Assembly (NCBI RefSeq): GCF_947499215.1
Contig: NZ_CANMNI010000001.1
Span: forward strand, 310,001-374,000
Length of the DNA: 64,000 nt
DNA from: an uncultured Pontibacter sp.
Lineage (GTDB): Bacteria; Bacteroidota; Bacteroidia; Cytophagales; Hymenobacteraceae
Direction of reading: 5' to 3'
Shown piece by piece: positions 1-9,059 of the stretch. Positions within the stretch are counted from its first letter, which is position 1. The number at the start of each line of letters is the position of its first letter. The notes under the pieces are model-generated. The model saw nothing but the letters and a program-made list of their open reading frames with translations, was not told the origin of the DNA and made no database searches. Both the position numbers and the translations under genes were made by a program.

Positions 1-1
1 A

Positions 2-130
2 CCTACCCCGGAGCACTACTGGCCTCTGCTCTATACCTTGGGCCTGAAAGGCAACAAGGATGATGTTTCCTTCTTTAACGACAAAGTAGTGGGCGGCTCG
101 CTGACCATGACGTCGGTGATGATCGGCTGA
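2..130 (+). CDS. C-terminal end of a DODA-type extradiol ring-cleavage dioxygenase (truncated by window start)
   Basis: Frame from base 2 reads PTPEHYWPLLYTLGLKGNKDDVSFFNDKVVGGSLTMTSVMIG*, resembling the C-terminus of the YgiD/4,5-DOPA dioxygenase family. Confidence 0.7.
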   Translation, partial: PTPEHYWPLLYTLGLKGNKDDVSFFNDKVVGGSLTMTSVMIG

Positions 131-241
131 TACGAAGATAGTTTTCTTTTTCTAAATGGCTGACGCTGAGCGCACATTACGCGTACTGCTATGGTAGGAG
201 AATGCTAAACAAAGCTTTTCCATACACCAAACGAAAACCGC

Positions 242-1942
242 ATGAGTCATCAACGGCAACCTAATTTCCTGCTCATTGTAGTGGATGATATGGGGTACTC
301 CGATTGCCAGCCTTTCGGCGGCGAAATCAGGACGCCCAACTTGCAGCAACTGGCGGATAACGGTGTCTGCTTCCGGCAATTTCACACCTCTGCCCTATGC
401 GCCCCCACCCGTGCTATGCTGCTGTCGGGCTGCGACAATCACCATGCCGGAATAGGCAACATGCCGACTGCGCATGCCACCAACCAATACATGCAGCCAG
501 GCTACGAGGGTTATCTAAACAGCGATGTGATGACCATCCCCGAGATATTGAGGCCAGCAGGCTACCATACCTACATGGCTGGCAAATGGCACTTGGGTGA
601 ACAGAAGGACTGGCGTCCGCATACTCGGGGTTTTGAACGAACGTTTTCTTTTCTAGGGGGCGGCGTCAGCCACTTTCACGACCAGCGTGCTTTGAGCGCT
701 TTCGAGCAGCCGCACACCGAGTATACAGAGGACGGAAAGACAGTCGAAAACCTGCCGGATGATTTCTACTCTTCTGACTATTATACCGACAAAATGATGC
801 AGTATGTGTCGGAGCAGGAAGATGACTCCCCATTTTTTGCCTACTTGGCCTTTACCGCACCCCACGACCCCTTGCAGGTGCCGGACGAATGGCTGGATAA
901 ATATAGAAGGACCTACGATGGCGGCTACGATGCCATCCGGGAGCAGCGCCTGCAACGGATGAAGGAGCTGGAGCTGATACCAGAGGAACTCACCCGAAAT
1001 GAAGGCAGTGGCCTGTTCAAAAAATGGGACGAGCTAAGCGAGGAAGAACGCAGGGAGGAAGCCCGGAAAATGGAGATTTACGCTGCCATGATTGAAAACC
1101 TTGACTGGAACCTAGGGCGACTTTTCGACAGGTTGAAGGAACTGAACAAATACGACGATACGATTATCTTCTTTCTGTCTGACAATGGTGCCAACCCCAA
1201 AGAGCCCTTCTTTTATGCGCCTAATACCGAAGAGTCGATAGCGGCGGAATATGATAACCGCTTGGAGAATTACGGCAGGATCAATTCGTTTATTTCCATT
1301 GGTGGTGCTTGGGCTGAAGTAGCCAACACCCCCTTGTCTTACTTTAAGCTCACTACTTACGAAGGTGGCACGCAGACTCCGCTTATTATATCCGGAAAGC
1401 GCATGCACAAACGCGGCGTGGTTACCGACGAAATGCTACATGTAACTGATCTCCTGCCTACCATTTTAGATTACGCCAATGTAAACTATCCGAATCCACA
1501 TAATGCCCTGAAGCCACTCTATGGAAGGTCGCTCAAACCTTGCCTGCAAGAGGAAACAAAACAGCCGGTGCGAAATAAGTTTGACGTGCTGGGTTTCGAA
1601 ATAGGTGAATGCAAAGCCGTGTTGAAAGGCGACTGGAAACTAATCTTCATGCCCCCTCCCTATGGCAAAGGCGAGGAATGGCATTTGTACAACCTGAAGG
1701 AAGACATCAAAGAAGAGAATAACCTAGCCGGGCAGTTTCCTGATAAGTTTAAGGAACTCAAAGCGGATTGGGAGGCGTATGCGCTTTCCGTTGGCTACAT
1801 AAAATCCAATGGCGAGCCAGCGGTGGAGAAATTAGGCTATGAAGAATTTTACCGCTTCGACCCAAAAAACCGGATGGAACAGCACGAGAAAACGGAGGAT
1901 GAGGCGTCCAGAGATGCTTCACCATCAGACTTGGTTGATTAA
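242..1942 (+). CDS. Arylsulfatase (type I sulfatase)
   Basis: 566 aa; N-terminal VVDDMGYSD metal site; CAPTR formylglycine motif (C-x-P-x-R) followed by LLSG; GKWHLG motif. Confidence 0.95.
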   Translation: MSHQRQPNFLLIVVDDMGYSDCQPFGGEIRTPNLQQLADNGVCFRQFHTSALCAPTRAMLLSGCDNHHAGIGNMPTAHATNQYMQPGYEGYLNSDVMTIPEILRPAGYHTYMAGKWHLGEQKDWRPHTRGFERTFSFLGGGVSHFHDQRALSAFEQPHTEYTEDGKTVENLPDDFYSSDYYTDKMMQYVSEQEDDSPFFAYLAFTAPHDPLQVPDEWLDKYRRTYDGGYDAIREQRLQRMKELELIPEELTRNEGSGLFKKWDELSEEERREEARKMEIYAAMIENLDWNLGRLFDRLKELNKYDDTIIFFLSDNGANPKEPFFYAPNTEESIAAEYDNRLENYGRINSFISIGGAWAEVANTPLSYFKLTTYEGGTQTPLIISGKRMHKRGVVTDEMLHVTDLLPTILDYANVNYPNPHNALKPLYGRSLKPCLQEETKQPVRNKFDVLGFEIGECKAVLKGDWKLIFMPPPYGKGEEWHLYNLKEDIKEENNLAGQFPDKFKELKADWEAYALSVGYIKSNGEPAVEKLGYEEFYRFDPKNRMEQHEKTEDEASRDASPSDLVD

Positions 1943-1966
1943 CACGGCAAGTTAGTTGAAAGGCAG

Positions 1967-2482
1967 CTATTGCGCTATTTCCACGATCATCTCTACTTCC
2001 ACTGCCATGTTAAACGGAAGCGCATTGGTACCTACCGCAGTCCGCGCATGTTTGCCCATGTCTCCAAAAACTGCGATCATCACATCGGAATACCCGTTGA
2101 TCACTTTCGGCTGGTCGTAAAAGGTCGCGGCCGAATTCACATACCCATTCACTTTCACGATACGCTTTACCCGTTTCAGGTCACCCAGCTCTTTTTTCAA
2201 TACCGCCAGTTGCAGCAGGGCAACCAACCTTGCCGCCTCATACCCCTGCTCCACGGTCAGGTCCTGTCCCAGCTTGCCCTCTATGTACTCCCCGCTGCTG
2301 TTACGCGGACCTTTGCCCGATAGGTAAATCAGATTTCCAACTTTTACGGCGTGTACGAAACTGCCACCGGCGGCCGGCACTTCCGGCAACTGGATGTTTA
2401 ATCGCGCTAACTTTTCTTCCGGAGACTGCGCAAAAGCCACTAACGTGGTAAAGAACATCAAGATCAGCAGTAGTGTTTTCAT
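1967..2482 (-). CDS. RidA/YjgF/Endoribonuclease L-PSP family protein with signal peptide
   Basis: 171 aa; signal peptide MKTLLLILMFFTTLVAFAQ; VGNLIYLSGKGP and C-terminal VEVEMIVEIA motifs. Confidence 0.85.
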   Translation of the reverse strand: MKTLLLILMFFTTLVAFAQSPEEKLARLNIQLPEVPAAGGSFVHAVKVGNLIYLSGKGPRNSSGEYIEGKLGQDLTVEQGYEAARLVALLQLAVLKKELGDLKRVKRIVKVNGYVNSAATFYDQPKVINGYSDVMIAVFGDMGKHARTAVGTNALPFNMAVEVEMIVEIAQ

Positions 2483-2530
2483 ACCTGTAGGATAGGTTAT
2501 TTATAGCAATTAGATCAGAATTGTCACCCG

Positions 2531-2562
2531 CCCTGTCATTTCGACGAAAGGAGAAATCTGAA
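2531..2562 (+). repeat. Dispersed intergenic 32-mer, copy 1
   Basis: ccctgtcatttcgacgaaaggagaaatctgaa; 30/32 identical to 6994-7025. Confidence 0.8.
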
Positions 2563-2584
2563 AACGTTTAAGATGAATTACAGA

Positions 2585-2782
2585 TTATGAATTGTAAGCG
2601 TCGTATACATTCCAAGCCCACAGAATGAACGGGATGATGATGGTCCACCAGAAAAAGAAAGTCAGAATTCCGCCAAAGATCCAGATGAATATTCCTTTTA
2701 GAATGTGCCCTTTAATGAGCTGGCCTAGTCCCGGAATGAAGAAGGAGATCAAAGCCGGTAAACTGTGTGTTTGCTTTTTCAT
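2585..2782 (-). CDS. Small membrane protein (TM2-like, PGLGQLIKG motif)
   Basis: 65 aa; two hydrophobic segments. Confidence 0.6.
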   Translation of the reverse strand: MKKQTHSLPALISFFIPGLGQLIKGHILKGIFIWIFGGILTFFFWWTIIIPFILWAWNVYDAYNS

Positions 2783-2878
2783 ATCGTTTGAGTTAAGAGC
2801 CTAAACTGGGATTGTTGTTCATATACATAGCCTCCTTAAGAACAAAGGGACAAGTATCTATCAAAGACTTCGACTTTT

Positions 2879-3565
2879 TCAAATGGCCATCCCCTGCAGC
2901 TGCTGCAGGTAGGACGCTCCCACGGGTACCTCGTTTCCATGGATGCATACTTGGTGACGCTCTATTTTGTCGATCTGCTTTTTAGCCACGATATACGACC
3001 TGTGCACCCGCACAAAGCTGTCGGCGGGCAATTGCTCGGTCAGTTCCTGAATGGTCATGCGCGAGAGCAGTTTCTTGTCTTTCAGCACAAAGGTGACATA
3101 GTTGCCAGCCGCCTCTAGGTATAGGATCTCATCGTAGTGCACCTTCACCTGCTCATAACCTGTCTTCAGGAAGAGGTAATCCTTGACGGGGGCTACGGGG
3201 GAAATGCCGCGCAGATGCAGCAGCTCCTGGGCCTTGTTGCAGGCTTTCACGAAGCGGGGCAACGAGAAGGGCTTCAGCAGGTAGTCTACCGCGTCCAGTT
3301 CAAAACTGGTGACGGCGTGCTCAGAGTAGGCCGTCGTGAAGATCACCATTGGCTTTTTGGGCAGGCTCGTCACAAACTCCAAGCCCGAGATATCGGGCAT
3401 CTTGATGTCCAGAAACAATAAATCCACCGACTCGTTCTGCAGGAACTCTAGGGCTTTGAAGGCATCCGTAAAGCAGCCCAGCAGCTCCAGAAAAGGCACC
3501 TTGGCGGCATGGGCCCGCACTACTTCCAAGGCCATTGGTTCGTCGTCTATCGCTATTGCGCGCAT
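2879..3565 (-). CDS. LytTR-family response regulator
   Basis: Receiver domain (AIDDEP, LFLDIKMPDISG, TTAYSEHAVTSFELDAVDYLLKPF) plus LytTR DNA-binding domain (YLEAAGNYVTF, FVRVHRSYIV). Confidence 0.95.
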   Translation of the reverse strand: MRAIAIDDEPMALEVVRAHAAKVPFLELLGCFTDAFKALEFLQNESVDLLFLDIKMPDISGLEFVTSLPKKPMVIFTTAYSEHAVTSFELDAVDYLLKPFSLPRFVKACNKAQELLHLRGISPVAPVKDYLFLKTGYEQVKVHYDEILYLEAAGNYVTFVLKDKKLLSRMTIQELTEQLPADSFVRVHRSYIVAKKQIDKIERHQVCIHGNEVPVGASYLQQLQGMAI

Positions 3566-3763
3566 ACCTGTTTCTTTTACTGTATACCTGTTTAGGGCTC
3601 CCCTATTTTACTACTTTTTCTGAACAAAAGCACTGTAAAAACCAAGAAATAGCGAAACAACCACTTACTGCCTTTTGACTCGAACCTGACAGCAGTGCCT
3701 TGCAGCTGTCGGGCATAAACTAGCAGATGCTCATGCAACACCTGCTGTTTACCTGTACGCCCG

Positions 3764-4825
3764 TTAATCTTGAGATTCCATTTTTGGTAAATCATATTCC
3801 TTATTTAACAGAATATGAAAGATCCCCATCACAATTTCTTTGTAAGGATAATCAACCCCATTAAAGGTATATGCAAAAGTCATGTCTTGTTTAGGCATAT
3901 AAACCACAAGCGATTTAAATGCGTCCATACCTCCCATGTGGCCAATCATTTTTTCTTCCTGCAAAATAGGGATAGGGTACATTCCAATGCCAGGTTCTTT
4001 CTTCATTATCGCAAGGGAATTTTCAGATACTAATTTCCCATCAAAAAGACCGTTAATAAACTTATTAAGATCTTCTGGAGTTGAAATTATCCCTGCCGCT
4101 CCACGGGGAATGCTTAAGTCAATATGTGAAGGTTTTTCCCACACGCCATCTTTCTTTTCGTAGGAAGCTGACATGAATTTTTTAGGGTTATTTTCCCCGT
4201 AATAAGTATTTTTTAGCTTAAGGGGTTTAAGGATCCGCTTTTCCAGAATTTTAGCGAAATCTTTATTTTCAATATCTTCTAGAATGAAAGATAGTATGAT
4301 ATAATTCGTATTGGAATAGTCCCTTTTTTCCCCAGGAGAGAATACACTGCCGTTTTCTTTGATCTTGGACAACAACTCCTCCTTGCTTCTTTTTTCTACC
4401 ATCCACTCGTTGAAATTTGGGGATTTTATAATATCAAAAATCCCACTTTGATGTTGTAGGAGTTGCTGTATGGTTATTCGATCTGCATTCGGTAACTGGG
4501 GATAAAATGTAGACAGTTTGGTTTCAAAAGATAAATTGCCCGCTTCAATCAGCTGCATGATAAGCGTAGCTGTAAACATTTTGGAAACGGAACCAGTCCT
4601 ATAGGGTGTGGTAGCAGTTGATTTCACCTTTTTATCTACATCGGCATAGCCAATTGACTTTTGGTATAAACTTTCGCCCTTATGATAGACCGACAGACTA
4701 CCCATTGCTTTATCATGTTTTTCTAACATGGAAAACAAACTGTCCATTTTGGCTGTCTGGAAATTCTGAGCTTTTACGCCTGTCGCGAAAAAGAAAAAAC
4801 CGAATAAGAACACGACTATTTTCAT
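3764..4825 (-). CDS. Serine hydrolase, beta-lactamase/class C family
   Basis: 353 aa; signal peptide; SxxK in GSVSKMFTATLIMQLIEAG; YSNTNY; HMGGMD; lower GC than its neighbours. Confidence 0.9.
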   Translation of the reverse strand: MKIVVFLFGFFFFATGVKAQNFQTAKMDSLFSMLEKHDKAMGSLSVYHKGESLYQKSIGYADVDKKVKSTATTPYRTGSVSKMFTATLIMQLIEAGNLSFETKLSTFYPQLPNADRITIQQLLQHQSGIFDIIKSPNFNEWMVEKRSKEELLSKIKENGSVFSPGEKRDYSNTNYIILSFILEDIENKDFAKILEKRILKPLKLKNTYYGENNPKKFMSASYEKKDGVWEKPSHIDLSIPRGAAGIISTPEDLNKFINGLFDGKLVSENSLAIMKKEPGIGMYPIPILQEEKMIGHMGGMDAFKSLVVYMPKQDMTFAYTFNGVDYPYKEIVMGIFHILLNKEYDLPKMESQD

Positions 4826-4913
4826 GGTGCTGAATTTTTAAATTGATGATAGCTATTACATGGGTTTGCTTCAAACTCTAAACAGCTTCTGTGGCAACAT
4901 AAAAATTCAGTGC

Positions 4914-6446
4914 CTACAACTGGAGTGTGAGGTGCACAAAAAATTCTTCTGGCGTGTCGCGGATGATCAGTTCGTGTCTGTCCGCATACAAGTAGTCGAG
5001 GCGCTGCTTCACATTTTTCAGCCCTATACCTGATTTGTCTTTCTCAGGGTCCTGCTCCGATTTTTTTTGCTTGCTGTTGTATACATCAAAGTACAGCTTG
5101 CCCTGATCTGTATGCAAGGTTATCCTAATCCAGGACCTGTGCTGCAGGCTGATACCGTGCTTAAAGGCATTCTCAATGAAAGGAATCAGCAGCATGGGCG
5201 CGATGTACTTATCCCCTACCACATCCTCTATTTTGGTTTCAATGGAGATGTTGGGCGAAGCCGAGGTGCGTAGCAGCTGCAGGTCGATGTAATTGCGCAT
5301 GTACTCGATTTCGCGGGAGAGCAGGATTTTCTGCTGGTGGTTTTCGTGCAGCATGAAGCGCATCATGTCGCCAAGCATCTGGATGCCTTGTGCCGTGCGT
5401 TCGCTGTTCTCCTGCAGGGCCGTGCCGTACAGGGTGTTCAAGGCGTTGAACAGAAAGTGCGGGTTGATCTGGGAGCGCAGGAAATCGAGGTTAGCGCTAG
5501 TGGTGCCCAGCTCTTTCTTCAGCACAAACATCTCCTCTCTGCCCTTCATCTGGCGCTTGTAGATCAGCCAGATAACAGGACCCGTTACCAAGAATTGGAA
5601 CAGGGCGTTCACAAAGCTAATTTCGAAGGCGCTATTTTCGCTGTGCAAGGCCACCATCAGCAGCAGGAAAACAGGAAAATACGCCAAGGCCAGTAGCAGC
5701 AGTACCCGTGCCTGGTACGCCAGGAATGGGCGTTTTGCCTTGCGGGCTGCTGGTATCAGGTAATGCGACGACACAACATACAGCACGATCGCATTGAGCG
5801 AGATGATCGCCCACAAGGCGGTCTCACTATCGCCGATGTTGAACATCACCATGATGAACACACTGACTAACCAACCCAAAGCCGCTGTGATCACCTCCTG
5901 CGTGACGAGGCGATACCGTGCCTGAATAGAGGCGGCATTGTCGAGGAGATAGTGCGCCACATACTTAATGAAGGTATAAAAGCTAAACACCAGCAACAAC
6001 CACAGCGTGTTCTGAAAGCTGCCCTGGAAAATGTCTTCCCAGAATTCGTCGACTGAGTAATAGTTCGGGAGTAGGTAGCCTTTGAAATAGGTATCGGTGA
6101 TGCCCGTCAGGAGCCCTACCCCAAAGAAGGTAAGCACAAGCAGGAGTACGTTCAGCCATACCGCCTCTTTGCGCATTAAGCGTGGCACTACCCTAAAGTT
6201 GAGCAGCAGAAAAGCGAGGTAGATACAGGTATAGCGCACGAGCTGGGGCCAGAAAAAATGCTCGTAGTAGTTGTAAACCACACCAGCCCGCATAAACTCA
6301 TACTCGTTCGGACTATAGTCGATAAACAGTGAGAACAACGAGGAAACGAAGATGGCGGTGGCGGCCCAGAACTCTACCTTGTTGCGTTGGATAGGTTTGG
6401 CGATGGAGTTGTCTAAGGTTATATCAATCATAAAACAATGATACAT
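4914..6446 (-). CDS. LytS/YehU-type sensor histidine kinase
   Basis: 510 aa; multiple TM; LRSQINPHFLFNALNTLYGTAL His_kinase motif; LLIPFIENAFKHG N-box; GIGLKNVKQRL. Confidence 0.95.
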   Translation of the reverse strand: MYHCFMIDITLDNSIAKPIQRNKVEFWAATAIFVSSLFSLFIDYSPNEYEFMRAGVVYNYYEHFFWPQLVRYTCIYLAFLLLNFRVVPRLMRKEAVWLNVLLLVLTFFGVGLLTGITDTYFKGYLLPNYYSVDEFWEDIFQGSFQNTLWLLLVFSFYTFIKYVAHYLLDNAASIQARYRLVTQEVITAALGWLVSVFIMVMFNIGDSETALWAIISLNAIVLYVVSSHYLIPAARKAKRPFLAYQARVLLLLALAYFPVFLLLMVALHSENSAFEISFVNALFQFLVTGPVIWLIYKRQMKGREEMFVLKKELGTTSANLDFLRSQINPHFLFNALNTLYGTALQENSERTAQGIQMLGDMMRFMLHENHQQKILLSREIEYMRNYIDLQLLRTSASPNISIETKIEDVVGDKYIAPMLLIPFIENAFKHGISLQHRSWIRITLHTDQGKLYFDVYNSKQKKSEQDPEKDKSGIGLKNVKQRLDYLYADRHELIIRDTPEEFFVHLTLQL

Positions 6447-6506
6447 GAATGGGTTGCGAATAAAAGATAAATGTGATGAACGCGGCTGATTTTGTGACGA
6501 AAGGCG

Positions 6507-6755
6507 CTAAAAAAGCACATCGAGCACAAAATGCAGCCACTGCGCCGACTGCCGCAGCACATCCAGCTCCTCGACGAGCAGGAGCCGCCCCGTAGCGCAC
6601 TCCCGCAGCGTATGCAGCAACTGCAGCAACACAGGCTGTTCCCCAAGCAGACCCAGCGCACCGTAGAGTGAAAGCAGCAAGAGCAGACTGGTTTCTTTCA
6701 GTGCCTGCCAGCCATTCAAATGGTTGCTTTCCATGTGGTAGTGCCTCATTTCCAT
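6507..6755 (-). CDS. Small hypothetical protein upstream of the LytS kinase
   Basis: 82 aa ORF, same strand, 60 bp upstream of the kinase; no recognised domain. Confidence 0.3.
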   Translation of the reverse strand: MEMRHYHMESNHLNGWQALKETSLLLLLSLYGALGLLGEQPVLLQLLHTLRECATGRLLLVEELDVLRQSAQWLHFVLDVLF

Positions 6756-6993
6756 AGTCTCGTTGGATTAGCTTGTTCAACCAAAGCCTTTCAGTGCCTT
6801 AGCCGATATAAGATTAAGTAACAGGAAACGGAGGGGCAAGTAAATGTGATGAATGGAGGGAAAGATGTGATCAATGGGGGTATTTAGTGGGGGTATGCTA
6901 TTGGTGTCTTCTCTGTTACGACAGGGAGGTTTTTTGCGCGATGTTCATTTGTATCTTTCAAATAACTCCGTTGCAGTGGATAAACATACGCTA

Positions 6994-7025
6994 CCCTGTC
7001 ATTTCGACGAGAGGAGGAATCTGAA
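6994..7025 (+). repeat. Dispersed intergenic 32-mer, copy 2
   Basis: ccctgtcatttcgacgagaggaggaatctgaa. Confidence 0.8.
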
Positions 7026-7193
7026 TAAAATCACCGATACCGCTCAGGTTTAGCTAAGTTACTACGGTGCAATAACCCCTGCTGCTAGATGATAATGTTG
7101 TGCGCTCAATTAAAACGGCAGTACTCTTCAAAGTTGATAGCATTCGGAAAAAATAGTTTATACTATATAAATCTAAGCTATTTGCAGTAAAAA

Positions 7194-8084
7194 TTAAATA
7201 TTTTCAACTATAACTGTAAATCTACCTGTGTTATTTCTTGGATCTGAATCATTAACGTAAAGTTTTAAAAAGCCATCCTTATCTGCTGTGATTGTTGCTT
7301 CATTACCGATGTAATGCCAAGTTCCCCCATCTCCTATAGTCGCTATAAGGCATCCGTGCGGATAGTTTCTTACAATACTATAATATTCAAAACCCCTTAT
7401 ACCTCGGGGGCCACCCGTGCCTGCAAAAAGCCCAAAGGAAACTTTACCTGAGGCTGTAACTTTAACTTTATCACCCTTTTTTAAATAAGTTCTAGTTGAT
7501 GTTTTTCCGATAACTATGTATTCTTTTATAAAGGAAATTTTATCATTTTCTTCTTTAGGAGTATATCTATCTCCACCTAAGTTGGAGCTTGTTTTAGAAT
7601 TTGGTTTAGAGTCTGATTTATATGATTCGTACTTACTTTTTGGTGTGATAGCAACTAAAACTTCTCCCTCTTCCCGATTTAAATAAATAGTTTTATCATC
7701 GAACTCAAAGAAGAAAGTGTTCTCATCTGCATATTCAATATCAGTTAATTTTGATATTTGATTATAATAATACTTAAATAAACCTTCATGAGCAGTTTTA
7801 TCTTTAAAAGTGAATTTTCCATTCCCAAATGCCCAGATGTGTCGTTTTAATCCGTTTTTGCCATAAAATACTCTATCTGACTCATCTTTGTCCATTATAG
7901 TATATTCTAAATTATTTGCGTATTGCTTGACTTGGAAAATATCCCCTTTTTGATGCGAATCATACATTGAGATAAGTTGTTCAGCAGTAGGTATACTCTG
8001 AGCACATAAAGGTTTAATAAGCACTAGCTCCAAAAAGATAAGTGTAAAACTTAGTGCTGTTATAGTTATATAATTCTTACTCAT
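7194..8084 (-). CDS. Secreted protein with C-terminal PA-IL/LecA-like domain
   Basis: Signal peptide; C-terminus KKGDKVKVTASGKVSFG...GCLIATIGDGGTWHYIGN...DGFLKLYVNDSDPRNNTGRFTVIVENI resembles the LecA fold pattern. Confidence 0.55.
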   Translation of the reverse strand: MSKNYITITALSFTLIFLELVLIKPLCAQSIPTAEQLISMYDSHQKGDIFQVKQYANNLEYTIMDKDESDRVFYGKNGLKRHIWAFGNGKFTFKDKTAHEGLFKYYYNQISKLTDIEYADENTFFFEFDDKTIYLNREEGEVLVAITPKSKYESYKSDSKPNSKTSSNLGGDRYTPKEENDKISFIKEYIVIGKTSTRTYLKKGDKVKVTASGKVSFGLFAGTGGPRGIRGFEYYSIVRNYPHGCLIATIGDGGTWHYIGNEATITADKDGFLKLYVNDSDPRNNTGRFTVIVENI

Positions 8085-8331
8085 TTTTACCTCTCTTCCT
8101 ATTATTAACCCTTAATTCGACAACACTTAAATCAACACAATTTATGTCAAAACAAATCAAGCCAAACACCTGAATATCAAAGCATAAGCCTAGTATTTTT
8201 TACCTGCATTATTAACTTATGTTTACATATTTTAGTGAAAACAATACTTAAGATAGCTAACAGCTTTAAATTTTTAGCTTATAATTATTGTTTTATTTCA
8301 ATAAATAGTACATTAAGTTATACTAAGATAT

Positions 8332-8937
8332 TTGAATATGAATACCAGCTTGAACCCACCTCAAATGGAAATGCTGTTAACTGAGTACAAAGAGATTTCT
8401 AATAATATGAGAGCTTTCTGGAATGTGAGGTTAACTATACTAGGACTCATTGCATCACTTATAAGTATTTTGTTAGCACTACTAGAAACCTCGAATATTG
8501 TCCAGCTGCTGATCATAGAAGGGAGTTTACTGTTGATAATTACCGGCTCAGTTACTATCCATATTTCAATTACAAGGCATTTAGTAATTTACGGCATTAG
8601 ACTTAGTGAAATTGAGGGTATATTTGTTAAAAAGGGCTTTTGGCATAAATGGGGGGCTTATGTAAAAAAACATCCTAATGTTACAAACACTAGAGCTATT
8701 GCAGTAGCAGATCAATTGTTAAACCTAGTAGTTCTGGTATATATAATATGGATGAACACAGCCTTTCTTGAAAGCAAAAATCTAGTTGGGTTATCTGCAA
8801 CCGGATTATTATTTGCAATTGCGGTATTCAACGCCTTATATATCAGAAGAAATCTAAACCCTGGAAGTCATTGGATTAAAATGAAGATGGATTGGAAAAA
8901 CATGGAAACAATTTCTGCCCAATCAGACATCAATTAA
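8332..8937 (+). CDS. Hypothetical multi-TM membrane protein
   Basis: 201 aa, about four hydrophobic helices; AT-rich; no family recognised. Confidence 0.6.
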   Translation: MNMNTSLNPPQMEMLLTEYKEISNNMRAFWNVRLTILGLIASLISILLALLETSNIVQLLIIEGSLLLIITGSVTIHISITRHLVIYGIRLSEIEGIFVKKGFWHKWGAYVKKHPNVTNTRAIAVADQLLNLVVLVYIIWMNTAFLESKNLVGLSATGLLFAIAVFNALYIRRNLNPGSHWIKMKMDWKNMETISAQSDIN

Positions 8938-9059
8938 AATGATTTAAGTCAGATCCATTAATTAAAGCTTTTAAAGCTATGAGATAGAAGATTCTTACCT
9001 TCTCTTAATTCTTCGAGTAAATTTGAGTAACTATAATTTATCCTTTTTGCCTTAGATGT

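Noticed and set aside
3592-3795. 67 aa ORF between response regulator and serine hydrolase
   Set aside because: No ribosome-site or domain support and it overlaps the serine hydrolase end; probably non-coding
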